A stretch of DNA of 34,063 nucleotides from DATDCY01 sp964513745 (GCA_964513745.1 CAZEOK010000020.1:1-34063), one strand, 5' to 3'; shown: positions 16,008 to 24,285, counted from the stretch's first letter. Notes: generated by a model from the sequence alone, not told the origin. Made by a program: numbers and translations.

Positions 16008-18028
16008 CTACGGGGTCCTGTCGCTTCGCCCCCCCGCTCGGCGCCACCCCTCCGGCTGGCTTGTTCTTAGAGTTCCGGAATCGCCCGTATCATCATTGGA
16101 TACGTCAACAAACTCCCGGAACCACAGTTCCAGAAAGAGGAGCACCCAGAGACGGGAACCGTGATCGGCTGAGCAACGACGGTGCTCGGTCAGGAGTCGT
16201 CCCACCGCGTCTCGGCGGAAATACCCGCGCTGCACGGCGCGCGAGGAGAGCAGCAGGTCCGCGGCCATCTCGCCGAGCTCGCCGCGAAACCACTCCGCGA
16301 CCGGCATCCCGAAGCCCATTTTACGCCGAGCGAGCACCGGGCGGGGCAGGTAGGCCGCCATGGCCTTTTTCAGCAGATATTTCCCGGTCGCACCGTGCAG
16401 CTTGAGAGACGGCGGGCAGGCCGCGGCAAATTCCAGGAGGCGGTGGTCGAGGAATGGCGCCCGGGTCTCCAGGCCGTTTCCCATGCTCGCGATATCGACC
16501 TTCGCGAGGATGTCGTCAGGGAGGTAGGAGTGCATGTCAACCGAAAGCGTCCGGTCCAGGAAACTCTCCCCGTCGGCCTGGCGATAGAGCGCCTCGACGA
16601 GCGAGACCGAGTCATCGCCGGCCCGCCGTGCCACGAACGCCGGCGTGTACAGGCCAGCCTTGTCGTCGTTCGTGAAGGCGCAGAAGTACCGGACGTACTG
16701 GCGCTCGCGCGCGGGGTCCGCGGTGGCGATGAAGCGCTTGAGTCGGCCGACCAGGCCGCGGGGACGCTCCGGCCCGGGAAGCGCCTCGATAGCGCGCCGC
16801 ACGATCCCCTCGCGCATCACGCGCGGCAGCCGCAAGTAGCCGGAGATCAGGCGGTCGGCGAGGTAGCGCTGGTAGCCGCCGAAGGCCTCGTCGCCGCCGT
16901 CGCCGGAGAGCGCGACCGTCACCGAGCGGCGGGTCAGCTCCGAGACGTACCAGGTCGGCACCGCGGAGGGGTCGCCGAAAGGCTCGCCGTAGTGGCGAAC
17001 GAGCTTGGGGAGCACATCCAGGGCGCGCGGCTCGACCACCAGTTCGTGGTGCTCGGTGCCGTAACGCGCGGCGACCATCCGCGCGAAACGCACCTCGTCA
17101 TAGTCGGCCTCGGGAAAGCCGATCGAGAAAGTGCGCACGGGCGCCGCCCCTTCGAGGCTCATCATCGCGACGACGGCGCTTGAATCAACGCCGCCGGAGA
17201 GGAAGGCCCCGAGCGGCACGTCGCTGACAAGGCGCATGCGCACCGACTCGCGGAAGATCTCCAGGAACCGCTCGCGATAAGCGGCGAGCGAGCCGAGGCG
17301 CAGCTTCGGGACGAAATGCAGGTCCCAGTAGCGCCCGGTGCGAACGCGGCCATCCTCCCAGATGAGGAAGTGTGCGGGCGGCAGCCTCGTAACCCCGCTC
17401 CAGATCGTGCGGGGCGACGGGACGAACTGGTAGGTCAGGTAATGGTGCAGCGCCGCTTCGTCGATCCGCCGCTCGAAGCCGGGGGCCTCGACCAGCGAGG
17501 CAAGTTCCGAGGAGAAGGCCAGGTCGCCCCCTGGGGCATGCGTGTAGACGAAGGGCGTCTTGCCCAGGCGGATGCCGTCGGCGGCGCGGTAGACCTCNNN
17601 NNNNNNNCGCGGGCCGCGAAGAGCCGGCGGCGCCGGCGGTCCCAGATCGCGAACGCGAACATGCCGCGCAGCTCCGCGAGACAGGCCTCGCCCCGCTGCT
17701 CGTAGAGGTGGAGGATGACTTCGGTGTCGCTGGCGGAGCGGAAGACGTGCCCGGCGTTCTCGAGGCCGGGACGCAGATCGCGGTAGTTGTAGATCTCGCC
17801 GTTGAAGACGATCTGCAGCGAGCCGTCCTCGTTGGCCAGCGGCTGGTGGCCGGCCGTGGAGAGATCGATGATCGAGAGTCGCCGGTGCCCGAGCGCGCAA
17901 CCGCTCTCGACGAACGTGCCGCGATCGTCGGGGCCGCGGTGCGCCAGCGCGTCGGTCATCCGGCCGATGACGCCGGGCGAAGCGGGCCGCTCCGCGTCTG
18001 GGAAGATGAAGCCGCAGATGCCGCACAT
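16008..18028 (-). CDS. asnB: Asparagine synthetase (glutamine-hydrolysing), with assembly gap
   Basis: Makes asparagine from aspartate, ATP and glutamine-derived ammonia. The N-terminal glutaminase starts MCGICGF, with Cys2 as nucleophile, and shows HRGPDD, RLSIIDLSTAGHQP and NGEIYNY. The synthetase part has the PP-loop LSGGVDSS and later LSGDGGDEAFGGY and ETRAPFLDHRL. Ten N at 17598-17607 separate the two halves, which lie in different frames, so the gap length is wrong. Beyond it, about nine residues (EVYRAADGI) precede LGKTPFVY where homologues run straight from LFAAR into DRLGK; the contig end may be faulty. The last 19 residues, after the natural-looking end near FREFVDVSNDD, are encoded by repeat R4. 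Some homologues act in exopolysaccharide or lasso-type modification; nothing nearby suggests that here. Confidence 0.9.
16011..16060. repeat. Dispersed repeat, copy R4, at the 3' end of asnB
   Basis: Shares CGGGGTCCTGTCGCT and GCGCCACCCCTCCG with R1 (1414-1442). It immediately precedes the asnB stop codon on the minus strand and encodes the last residues of the protein (EGWRRAGGRSDRTP). Confidence 0.6.
17598..17607. other. Assembly gap (10 N) inside asnB
   Basis: Ten unknown bases between the glutaminase and synthetase parts. The frame changes across it. Confidence 0.95.
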
Positions 18029-18134
18029 GGCAGAGGATGATACTACGGGTGGGGACTGCCGAGCGTTCCCGTGCCCTATCCCTCGGCTGCCCGCAGCAAG
18101 GCCGCCAGGTCAATCTTCAGCATCGCGGCATCCC

Positions 18135-18506
18135 CTAGTTGAGAGAGTGCAGGCCGATCATGTTGCCCTCGGTGTCCACGGCCAGGGCAATGAAGCCGTA
18201 TTCGCCGATCGGCATCTTGCCGCGCTCTATCCGCCCCCCGCCTGCGGCAACGCGGGCCGCCTCGACGGCGCAGTCCGGGCAGCTGAAATAGACCAGCGTG
18301 CTGTTGCCGCCAGAAGGCACGCCGTCCATCCTGACCAGCGCGCCGCCGGCGCCGACCTTGTCCATGGCCATCGGGAAATTCCACATCTCGATATCCGGGT
18401 TGTTCAGGCGCTCCAGCTTGAGCTGAAACACGGCTTCGTAAAAAGTTTTGGCTCGGGCCATGTCCTGCACGTAGATCTCGAACCAGATCACCGGATTGTT
18501 GATCAT
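18135..18506 (-). CDS. VOC-family (glyoxalase/bleomycin-resistance fold) protein
   Basis: A 123-residue single-domain protein of the vicinal oxygen chelate superfamily. It begins MINNPVIWFEIYVQDMARAKTFYEAVF, the usual first strand and helix, and ends FIALAVDTEGNMIGLHSLN, the usual D-x-EGN-x-IGL signature. A middle CPDCAVEAARVAAGGG segment corresponds to the helix before the second half-domain. This subgroup resembles stand-alone proteins of unknown activity; dioxygenase, lyase or antibiotic-binding roles cannot be told apart by sequence. AAAGGAGGA lies just upstream of the ATG. It follows the TMTC-like gene by 51 bases and precedes asnB by about 100, but a shared function is not evident. Confidence 0.85.
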   Translation of the reverse strand: MINNPVIWFEIYVQDMARAKTFYEAVFQLKLERLNNPDIEMWNFPMAMDKVGAGGALVRMDGVPSGGNSTLVYFSCPDCAVEAARVAAGGGRIERGKMPIGEYGFIALAVDTEGNMIGLHSLN

Positions 18507-18557
18507 CGTCTTCCTCCTTTGCGCCGCTGGTTGCGGGTGTTCATGGCCGCAGAGCCA

Positions 18558-20048
18558 TCAATACAATCGCCGTTGTGGCGGGATCTCCTGCTCCGGCGCT
18601 GCCCGCGTTGCGCTGGCGTCGCGCAGTTGCGTCTCCACTCTGCGCAGATTCAGCTGCGCCTCCAGGTGGCTGGGCCGGTACTCGAGAGAGCGGCGGAAGT
18701 GCTCGCGTGCCTTCAGTTTCTCCCCCTGCGTCGCCCAATAGACCCCGAGGTTGTTTTCGGCGGCATAGTTGCGCTCGGTGATCGCCGCGGCCCGGGTCAA
18801 CAGCGTGAAAGAGCTTTTCCAGAAGCCGGCCTGGTACCGGCAGGATGCAATGAGGACTCCCAGCGCCGCGATCCCGAGCGCGGCGCGCGAGCGGGCGAAA
18901 GCCGGCCGCGCGGAAGCGCCGCCCACGGCCCAGGCGGCGACGACGGCGACGCCGATGTGCGGGAGATAGGTGTAGCGGTCCGCCAGTGCCTGGCCGCCGA
19001 CTTGCACCAATCCGAGCGTCGGCACAAGCGTGAGGAGAAACCAGGCCCACCCGGCGGCGAGCCACGGCCGGCGGTGCGCCTGCGCTGCCGCGACGAGACT
19101 GACGACCAGGACGATCCCGAGGCCAGCGAGCACCGCCCCCGCCGGCAGCGCGCCCTCGGGATGCGGGTAGAAGATCGCCAGATCACTCGGCAGGATCGTC
19201 TTGCGCAGGTAGACGCCGCAGGCGCTCAGCGCATTGCCGATCCGGTACGACAGCGGCGCCTCGATCATCCCCATGGCCCCGTGCGAGCCCTGAGCGTGGA
19301 TCGTGACCGCCGCCGCCGCGACCGACATCGCGAGGAGGGGCAGCTTCTCGACGAACAGGCCGGCAACGATGCGCAGCTGCGGGAGCGGCCGGGTCGCGGC
19401 TGAGGAACCGGCGGGTGGCCGCAGGCGCCCCAGCGGCCACCAGTCGAGAACGAGCATGACGATCGGCAGCGTCACCGTCGTCGGTTTCGACATCAGCCCG
19501 AGCGCGAACAGCGCTGCGACGACCAGGTAACGCGGGCGGCCGGGCCGGCGCACAGAGCGCAGATACGCCGCAAGGGCGAGCAGCCAGAAAAGGCCGGCGA
19601 GCACGTCCTTGCGGGAGGAGATCCAGGCGACGGACTCCAGCCGCAGCGGGTGGACCGAGTACAGCGCCGCGGCGAGCGCGCTGGGCCAGAGTCGGCCGGT
19701 GGCGGCGCGCAGCAGGCCAAAGAGCAGCGCGACGTTCCCGGAGTGCAGGAGCAGATTCACCACGTAGTGCCCGCGCGGGTCGAGACCGAAGATCTGATAG
19801 TCCAGCAGGTGCGACAGCCGCGTGACCGGGAACCAGTTGGCACCCCACATGCTCGTGAAGGCCCATGTCAGGCCCGCCATGCCGATCCCGTCGCGGATGC
19901 CGGGGTTGTCGACGATCGTTCCCGGATCGTCGACCAGCAGGAATTCCGGCCGGACCACCGGTGCAAAGACCGCCGCACTCAACAGGGCAAGCCCGAGCGC
20001 AACAATGGCGGCGCGGTTGCGCCAGGGCTTCCCGGTAGCCGCGTCCAC
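18558..20048 (-). CDS. TMTC-like polytopic membrane protein with C-terminal TPR
   Basis: A 496-residue integral membrane protein of about ten helices. The N-terminal part has a conserved acidic loop (FLLVDDPGTIVDNPGIRDG) and WFPVTRLSHLLDYQIFGLDPRGHYVVNLLLHSGN, then YSVHPLRLESVAWISSRKDVLAGLFWLLALAAY. These are hallmarks of DUF1736/TMTC-type proteins, relatives of GT-C glycosyltransferases that include eukaryotic O-mannosyltransferases. The C-terminus has about one TPR unit (NYAAENNLGVYWATQGEKLKAREHFRRSLEYRP). The acidic loop is the place where GT-C enzymes bind metal and lipid-linked sugar. A role in protein or envelope glycosylation is inference. The GTG start is preceded by GGAAAGGGGAAG. It lies between aldolase and the VOC gene with short gaps. 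Confidence 0.8.
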   Translation of the reverse strand: MDAATGKPWRNRAAIVALGLALLSAAVFAPVVRPEFLLVDDPGTIVDNPGIRDGIGMAGLTWAFTSMWGANWFPVTRLSHLLDYQIFGLDPRGHYVVNLLLHSGNVALLFGLLRAATGRLWPSALAAALYSVHPLRLESVAWISSRKDVLAGLFWLLALAAYLRSVRRPGRPRYLVVAALFALGLMSKPTTVTLPIVMLVLDWWPLGRLRPPAGSSAATRPLPQLRIVAGLFVEKLPLLAMSVAAAAVTIHAQGSHGAMGMIEAPLSYRIGNALSACGVYLRKTILPSDLAIFYPHPEGALPAGAVLAGLGIVLVVSLVAAAQAHRRPWLAAGWAWFLLTLVPTLGLVQVGGQALADRYTYLPHIGVAVVAAWAVGGASARPAFARSRAALGIAALGVLIASCRYQAGFWKSSFTLLTRAAAITERNYAAENNLGVYWATQGEKLKAREHFRRSLEYRPSHLEAQLNLRRVETQLRDASATRAAPEQEIPPQRRLY

Positions 20049-20111
20049 AGGGGGCTTCCCCTTTCCGACTGGCGCCCTAAAGCCGCGTATGCACCCTGCC
20101 GATCAGCCGAA

Positions 20112-21398
20112 TCAATCGGAAAAGTCGCCCGCTGGGCCCTTGTCGCCGGTCAGCGCCTTCGCCCGCTCTGCGATCTTTGCCGGGGTCCAGCCGGCGGGGT
20201 CCTCGATCCTCGAGCACTTCGGGCCGAGGTCGTGTGAGCCGGCTTGCAGGATCGCCTCGACCGCCAGCGGCGCGGTGTCGCGCGCGTTGAAGACGTCGGT
20301 CAGCAGGTGGTATGTGAAACTCTCGACCGCCTGCGCCATCCGCTCACGCACCTCGCGCGGCTGCCCGAGAAGGATGTTCTCGAAGGGGAGGTTGAGCTTC
20401 TTGTAATCCCCCTTCTTCCAGCCCTTCTCCTTCGCGTAGGCCGCCATCTTCGCCCAGACCTCCTCGGTCACGCCGTGGCCCGGGACCTTGATGAACTCGC
20501 CGTTCGCGTCCAGTTCGGCGTTGCCGTAGTCGTTGACCTTGACGCCCCACGAGATCATCTGCAGCGCGGTCGCGACGTTCGCCTTTGTCGTGTGCGTCTC
20601 GGCCGCGATGTGGCGCAGCCGGTCGCTCGAGTTGCCCGAGGTGCCATGCTGGGCGCCCGAGACCTTGTAGGGTGCGACCGCCCGGTGAATTTCGGCGGTC
20701 AGGCCGACCTGGATACCGGCGTCCGAGGCCTCGATCCCGTGGGTCGTACCGTTGTTGAGCGCGATCCACTCCGGTGAGATGCAGTGGGCGTTGAGGCCCT
20801 GGACAAGGAACAGCGCCTCCTCCTTGTTCGAGAGGCCCTCCTTGCCCTTGATCTCGCCCTGCTCGGTCTCGAGACCGGCCCAGGCGGGGACGTACTTGTT
20901 CAGCTCGATGCTCGCCAGCAGGTTCTTGTCGTCCGGCATGTGGCTCGCATCGATCGCGATCGAGGTCGTGCCGGCATCGAACATCGAGGGGATCTCGACG
21001 CGCGCCTTCTCGATGTCGGCGTCCCCCTTGATGCCATAGTGGTCGGCGTGGACTGCGACGGGGACCGTGATCCCGAGCTGATTGGCCCAGGCGTCGACGA
21101 AGGTGGCGAGGTTCCAGCTCGACACCGCGCAGTAGGCGCCGGCCCCGCCCTCGGACTTGGCGATCTCGATGATGACCGCGGCGTTTGCGCGCTGAGCGGC
21201 CGCGAGCACTCCGGGGATCGTGAAGACGTTGCGCGCGTTCGCGGCGATCGTCATCGCCTTGCCCTTGGCGATCATCGCCCGGTCGATCACCTTGCCGCTG
21301 ACGATCAGCGCGCGGGAGTGGGGGAAGAGCTTCATGACGTTCGGGGGGCGACCGACCTGCAGGGCTTTTTCGAAGTCCTTCACCGAGATGTTCGCCAT
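20112..21398 (-). CDS. Class II fructose-bisphosphate aldolase family protein
   Basis: A 428-residue class II (metal-dependent) aldolase, most likely fructose-1,6-bisphosphate aldolase of glycolysis and gluconeogenesis. Visible features are the zinc-ligand region VHADHYG, the acidic loop SIAIDASHMPDD and the phosphate-binding loop SGAQHGTSGNSSDRL. It is longer than the 300-360 residues of typical FbaA, with a C-terminal extension after VKVNDYGNAELDANG that continues to GWTPAKIAERAKALTGDKG; this longer subtype occurs in several anaerobe lineages. The ATG has a consensus AAGGAGG with ideal spacing, suggesting high expression. A related tagatose- or other sugar-bisphosphate aldolase is possible. 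Confidence 0.85.
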   Translation of the reverse strand: MANISVKDFEKALQVGRPPNVMKLFPHSRALIVSGKVIDRAMIAKGKAMTIAANARNVFTIPGVLAAAQRANAAVIIEIAKSEGGAGAYCAVSSWNLATFVDAWANQLGITVPVAVHADHYGIKGDADIEKARVEIPSMFDAGTTSIAIDASHMPDDKNLLASIELNKYVPAWAGLETEQGEIKGKEGLSNKEEALFLVQGLNAHCISPEWIALNNGTTHGIEASDAGIQVGLTAEIHRAVAPYKVSGAQHGTSGNSSDRLRHIAAETHTTKANVATALQMISWGVKVNDYGNAELDANGEFIKVPGHGVTEEVWAKMAAYAKEKGWKKGDYKKLNLPFENILLGQPREVRERMAQAVESFTYHLLTDVFNARDTAPLAVEAILQAGSHDLGPKCSRIEDPAGWTPAKIAERAKALTGDKGPAGDFSD

Positions 21399-21515
21399 CG
21401 GATCCTCCTTGCGGCCACTGGGCCGTCTTTTCTCAAGAATATCGGCTCGGCATCAAGTCCACAAGCCGTCCCGGAGCTCCGGTCCCGTTGCCACCGCGGT
21501 CCGCCGCGAAAACCG

Positions 21516-22001
21516 TCAGTTCGGCAGCAGGACCTGGAGGAAGGCCGCGATGTCTTCCAGCTCCGCGGGCGAGAACGCCGCGCCGGCCGCGGGCGAGCCC
21601 TGGCGCTGGAGTTTTTCAAGGTGCCCGGCCATGCGCTCGGTGATGGCTTTCCAGTCCCGGGGGCCCGGTTTGTCGCTCACCACCCGCGCCGCCTCGTGGC
21701 AATCGCCGCACTTCACGGCGAACACCGACCGCGTGGCCAGGTACCGCGCCACGAGCGGGCGCTGCTCGGCACTCAGGGGAGCCCCGTAGGCGACCATCCG
21801 CTTGACGATCTGCGCCCAGCCCGCGGCATCCCGGTTCAGCACGAGGGATCGATCGAGACCGTGACAGAGCTTGCAGGACTTCTCGAACAGCTCCCGGCCG
21901 GTCCGCATCGCCGCGACGGGGTCAAGGGCCGCCTGCTCGGCCGATGCGGGCACGACGCCCGCCACGACGAACGCGGCAATAATCAGAGGGTGAATCCGCA
22001 T
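21516..22001 (-). CDS. Di-haem c-type cytochrome, periplasmic
   Basis: A 161-residue exported cytochrome. The signal peptide is MRIHPLIIAAFVVAGVVPASA, with cleavage expected after ASA. Two haem-binding motifs follow, CKLCH and CGDCH, about 50 residues apart, each followed by a similar helix (GWAQIVKRMVAYG and DWKAITERMAGHL), so the protein seems to be two repeated small domains. The end AFSPAELEDIAAFLQVLLPN resembles the C-terminal helix of class I cytochromes. It likely carries electrons in the periplasm; the partner is unknown. The open frame extends to 22085, but the ATG at 22001 is preceded by AGGAGGAGGG and starts the signal peptide. A partial repeat (22101-22125) lies upstream. Confidence 0.9.
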   Translation of the reverse strand: MRIHPLIIAAFVVAGVVPASAEQAALDPVAAMRTGRELFEKSCKLCHGLDRSLVLNRDAAGWAQIVKRMVAYGAPLSAEQRPLVARYLATRSVFAVKCGDCHEAARVVSDKPGPRDWKAITERMAGHLEKLQRQGSPAAGAAFSPAELEDIAAFLQVLLPN

Positions 22002-22100
22002 GGCCCTCCTCCTGGTGACGACCTGTCGCTGCTCTGTCATGACTCCAGCAACGAGCCATTCCCCCAGCGGGTCGAATTGTAGCACCGCGCTCGGGCCCTT

Positions 22101-22125
22101 GGCAGGCTGCTCAACAGGGCCCAGA
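22101..22125. repeat. Partial copy of the 6374-6441 repeat
   Basis: GGCAGGCTGCTCAACAGGG followed by CCCAGA matches, with two changes, the reverse complement of the right arm at 6417-6441. The other arm is missing, so no long hairpin forms. It lies between the K+ channel stop and the cytochrome gene. Confidence 0.6.
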
Positions 22126-22142
22126 CGGTCGCGACGAGCCGG

Positions 22143-22991
22143 TCAGGTCACGACCGGCGACGCCTTCTCGTCGAAGGGGTTGGTCCGTATCGCCAGCGAG
22201 AAGAGATAGGGGTAGTTGATCTTGAGGTAGTGAACGTAGTCCAGCCACTGGTGCACGAGCAGGCCGTAGATCCGCTTGACGTCCCCGGCCAGGTGCGCCT
22301 GGTCCGCGGACGGCAGCTCGGTGATCTTCTTGCGGTGCGTGAGCTCCTCGGTCAGGTGGAAGACCGCCAGCAGCAGATCGGTGAAGATCTCGTGCTCCAT
22401 CAACATCGGGTTCTCGAGCAGGCGCAACAGGAAACCGCGGCGCTGCGTGAGGAACGCCCGCACGTGCTCGAAGTCGACCTTTCCCGCGTCAATCTGGTAG
22501 TCGTAGCTGCGAATGCGCTCGGCAACCGCCTGGAATTGAGCGTCGGTCCAGTCGCCCTTGACGACGAGGTCGCACTTGATCTGCTCGAGGCGGCTGTCGA
22601 GGTCGGAAAAATAGACCAGCAGCGTCGTGCCGACCTCGGAAAAGAACGCCCCGATCACCATGTTGAGCTTCTCCAACCGCACGCGCCGCTCGCGGCGATT
22701 GAGCAGCAGCTCGGTCATGCTCGCCACCAGGCCACCGAACATCCCGGTGCCGGAGAGGATGATCAGGATCGCCATGACCTTGCCGGGAGCGCTCACGGGG
22801 TGGATATCGCCATAACCGACCGTGGTCACGGTAACGAACGTGTAGTAGATGGCGTCGACGAAATTCCGCCGCTCCACGGCCATGAACGCGAGCGTCCAGG
22901 CGAGGATCAGCAGCGCGAGGGCGACGATGAAGAATTTCACCCGCACCACGAGGCGGTCGGTCTTCTTCCTGACCGCGACGTTCCCGACCAT
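22143..22991 (-). CDS. Two-helix potassium channel with helical C-terminal domain
   Basis: A 282-residue ion channel subunit. A first helix (about residues 19-38), the pore helix and selectivity filter TFVTVTTVGYGD, and a second helix (VMAILIILSGTGMFGGLVASM) form the classic two-transmembrane K+ channel unit. The rest, about 185 residues, is charged and helical (RRERRVRLEKLNMVIGAFF... to NPFDEKASPVVT) and does not look like an RCK/TrkA_N NAD-binding domain: no GxGxxG motif is present. The second codon (ATG 22991) follows a GTG and a G-rich stretch. Transport of K+ follows from the filter; what gates the channel is unknown. Confidence 0.87.
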   Translation of the reverse strand: MVGNVAVRKKTDRLVVRVKFFIVALALLILAWTLAFMAVERRNFVDAIYYTFVTVTTVGYGDIHPVSAPGKVMAILIILSGTGMFGGLVASMTELLLNRRERRVRLEKLNMVIGAFFSEVGTTLLVYFSDLDSRLEQIKCDLVVKGDWTDAQFQAVAERIRSYDYQIDAGKVDFEHVRAFLTQRRGFLLRLLENPMLMEHEIFTDLLLAVFHLTEELTHRKKITELPSADQAHLAGDVKRIYGLLVHQWLDYVHYLKINYPYLFSLAIRTNPFDEKASPVVT

Positions 22992-23081
22992 CACGCCCCC
23001 CGCACCTCACCCCGCCCCGCCCGGCTGATCGCCGGCCACGGGAAGATACCCGCAGCCGCCTGGAAAAGGAAGAACCCGGGG

Positions 23082-23639
23082 CTAGATGAAGAGCGTGATC
23101 GCGGATTCGGCGGCGTAGCCGAGGTAGGTCCCGGCGCCCACGCACTCGACCCCGTCGACCAGCTCTTCCTTCTTGATGCCCATCACGTCCATGCTCATCT
23201 GGCAGGCCATGAGCTTGACGCCCGCGTCCTGGCACATCTCGAGGAGAGCGGGGATCGACGGCACCTTCTCCTTGGCCATCCAGCTCTTCATCATCATCGT
23301 CGCCATGGCGGTCATCCCCGGCAGCATGCCGATGATGTTCGGCACCGGCATCGGCATCGCCGGGTTCGCGATCGGCGCCACCTTGAGGTTCTTGTTGTTT
23401 TTCTTGTGGATGATCTGCAGGCCATAGAACGTGAAGAAGATCGCGACCTCCATCTCCATCGCACCCGCCGTGGAGCCGAGGATCAGCGGCATGTAGGCCA
23501 TGTCCATCGATCCCTTCGAGGCGACGATCGCCATCCGGTTGCGACGCGCGGGGACACCCGGCACCAGGCCGGCGGATTTCAGCGCCTCCTGGACGCGCTG
23601 GTCGACGTACTGCTGGATCTGCGGGTCGATGTTCGCCAT
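23082..23639 (-). CDS. DsrE/DsrF/DrsH-like family protein
   Basis: A 185-residue protein of the DsrE-like (COG2210) family. It begins with a short acidic helix and a basic linker (VPARRNRMAIVASKGSMD). Unusually methionine-rich stretches follow (MPMPVPNIIGMLPGMTAMATMMMKSWM). Conserved cysteines occur in LLEMC, LMACQMSMDVMG (the likely persulfide-carrying position) and DGVECVG. Proteins of this family receive or relay sulfane sulfur with TusA, which is encoded immediately upstream (10 bases apart), itself behind an ArsR regulator. The annotation 'peroxiredoxin family' seen for relatives is misleading. Substrate and sulfur donor are unknown. Confidence 0.85.
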   Translation of the reverse strand: MANIDPQIQQYVDQRVQEALKSAGLVPGVPARRNRMAIVASKGSMDMAYMPLILGSTAGAMEMEVAIFFTFYGLQIIHKKNNKNLKVAPIANPAMPMPVPNIIGMLPGMTAMATMMMKSWMAKEKVPSIPALLEMCQDAGVKLMACQMSMDVMGIKKEELVDGVECVGAGTYLGYAAESAITLFI

Positions 23640-23649
23640 GACTCCCTCC

Positions 23650-23901
23650 CTACTTCTTCTTGCGCAGGTAGTGCTTGAAGTGGCCGGCTTCCTCAGTGTA
23701 GCCGAGGTAATCGTTGCCGGTCTTCTCGGCCCAGCTCGCGAAATCGCTCTTCGAGCCCGGATCGGTACCGAGCACTTCGAGCACCTGACCGCCGCTGATG
23801 GTTTCGATGGCCTTCTTCGCCTTCAACAGCGGCATCGGGCAGCCCATGCCGCGCACATCGAGGGTCTGGTCCGGCTTGACGGTTTCTTTCAGCGTGCTCA
23901 T
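23650..23901 (-). CDS. TusA-family sulfur carrier protein
   Basis: An 83-residue sulfur-transfer protein. The signature LDVRGMGCPMPLLKAKKAI has the active cysteine C21 in CPMP, which carries a persulfide. The C-terminus (FASWAEKTGNDYLGYTEEAGHFKHYLRKK) is typical of TusA-like proteins linked to DsrE-type partners rather than of E. coli TusA for tRNA thiolation. It lies between arsR and the dsrE-like gene in one operon. No tRNA-thiolation or Dsr/Hdr genes are in the window. Confidence 0.92.
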   Translation of the reverse strand: MSTLKETVKPDQTLDVRGMGCPMPLLKAKKAIETISGGQVLEVLGTDPGSKSDFASWAEKTGNDYLGYTEEAGHFKHYLRKKK

Positions 23902-23936
23902 CGACGTTCCTCCTGTTGTTGTCCCCGCCGCTGCTG

Positions 23937-24251
23937 TCAGCTGCGGCGAATGCAGTGAATGACCTTGACCACGTCAGGGTTGGCGATCGAATAATAGATT
24001 TGCGTCCCGTCCCGACGGCTGCCGAGGACGCCGCGCATGCGCATCTGCGAGAGGTGCTGGGAGGTCAGGGGCTGGGTGACGCCGAGCAGGTCCTTGAGTT
24101 CGTTCACGCTCTTTTCGCCCGACTCGAGCAACTCGACGATCCGCAGCCGCACCGGGTGGGCAACTGTCTTGAGAACCTCGGCCGCATGCTCGATACGCGC
24201 CTGATCGATCTTTGCGCCGGAGTCGCTCACCGCCTTCAATGCCATAATCAT
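23937..24251 (-). CDS. ArsR/SmtB-family transcriptional regulator
   Basis: A winged-helix repressor of about 104 residues. The segment LKTVAHPVRLRIVELLESGEKSVNELKDLLGVTQPLTSQHLSQMRMRGVLGSRRDGTQIYYSI contains the helix-turn-helix and beta-wing of the family. The ELCVC-type metal site of ArsR is absent, and the only cysteine is near the end (VIHCIRRS), so it is not an obvious metal or two-cysteine persulfide sensor. An ATG 18 bases upstream (24269) lies between the -35 and -10 elements and cannot be translated from this promoter. The ATG at 24251 falls at or next to the predicted transcription start; ATG 24245 is an alternative. It probably represses itself and the tusA-dsrE genes downstream. 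Confidence 0.87.
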   Translation of the reverse strand: MIMALKAVSDSGAKIDQARIEHAAEVLKTVAHPVRLRIVELLESGEKSVNELKDLLGVTQPLTSQHLSQMRMRGVLGSRRDGTQIYYSIANPDVVKVIHCIRRS

Positions 24252-24257
24252 GATATT

Positions 24258-24285
24258 AGTATATTGCATTATTGCATTTTGTCAA
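24258..24285 (-). promoter_or_regulatory. Promoter of the arsR-tusA-dsrE operon, overlapping an operator-like site
   Basis: On the minus strand TTGACA (24280-24285, 6/6) and TATACT (24258-24263, 5/6) are 16 bases apart. The start would be near 24251, that is, at the arsR start codon. ATATTAGTATAT (24253-24264), an ATAT-N4-ATAT symmetric site typical of ArsR-family operators, covers the -10. Two direct copies of TTGCATT lie in the spacer (24264-24278). Confidence 0.7.

Noticed and set aside
18076..18123. A 15-codon open frame (MLKIDLAALLRAAEG) after the VOC gene
   Set aside because: Clean start and stop but no ribosome binding site of note and too short to support as a gene; possibly a remnant.
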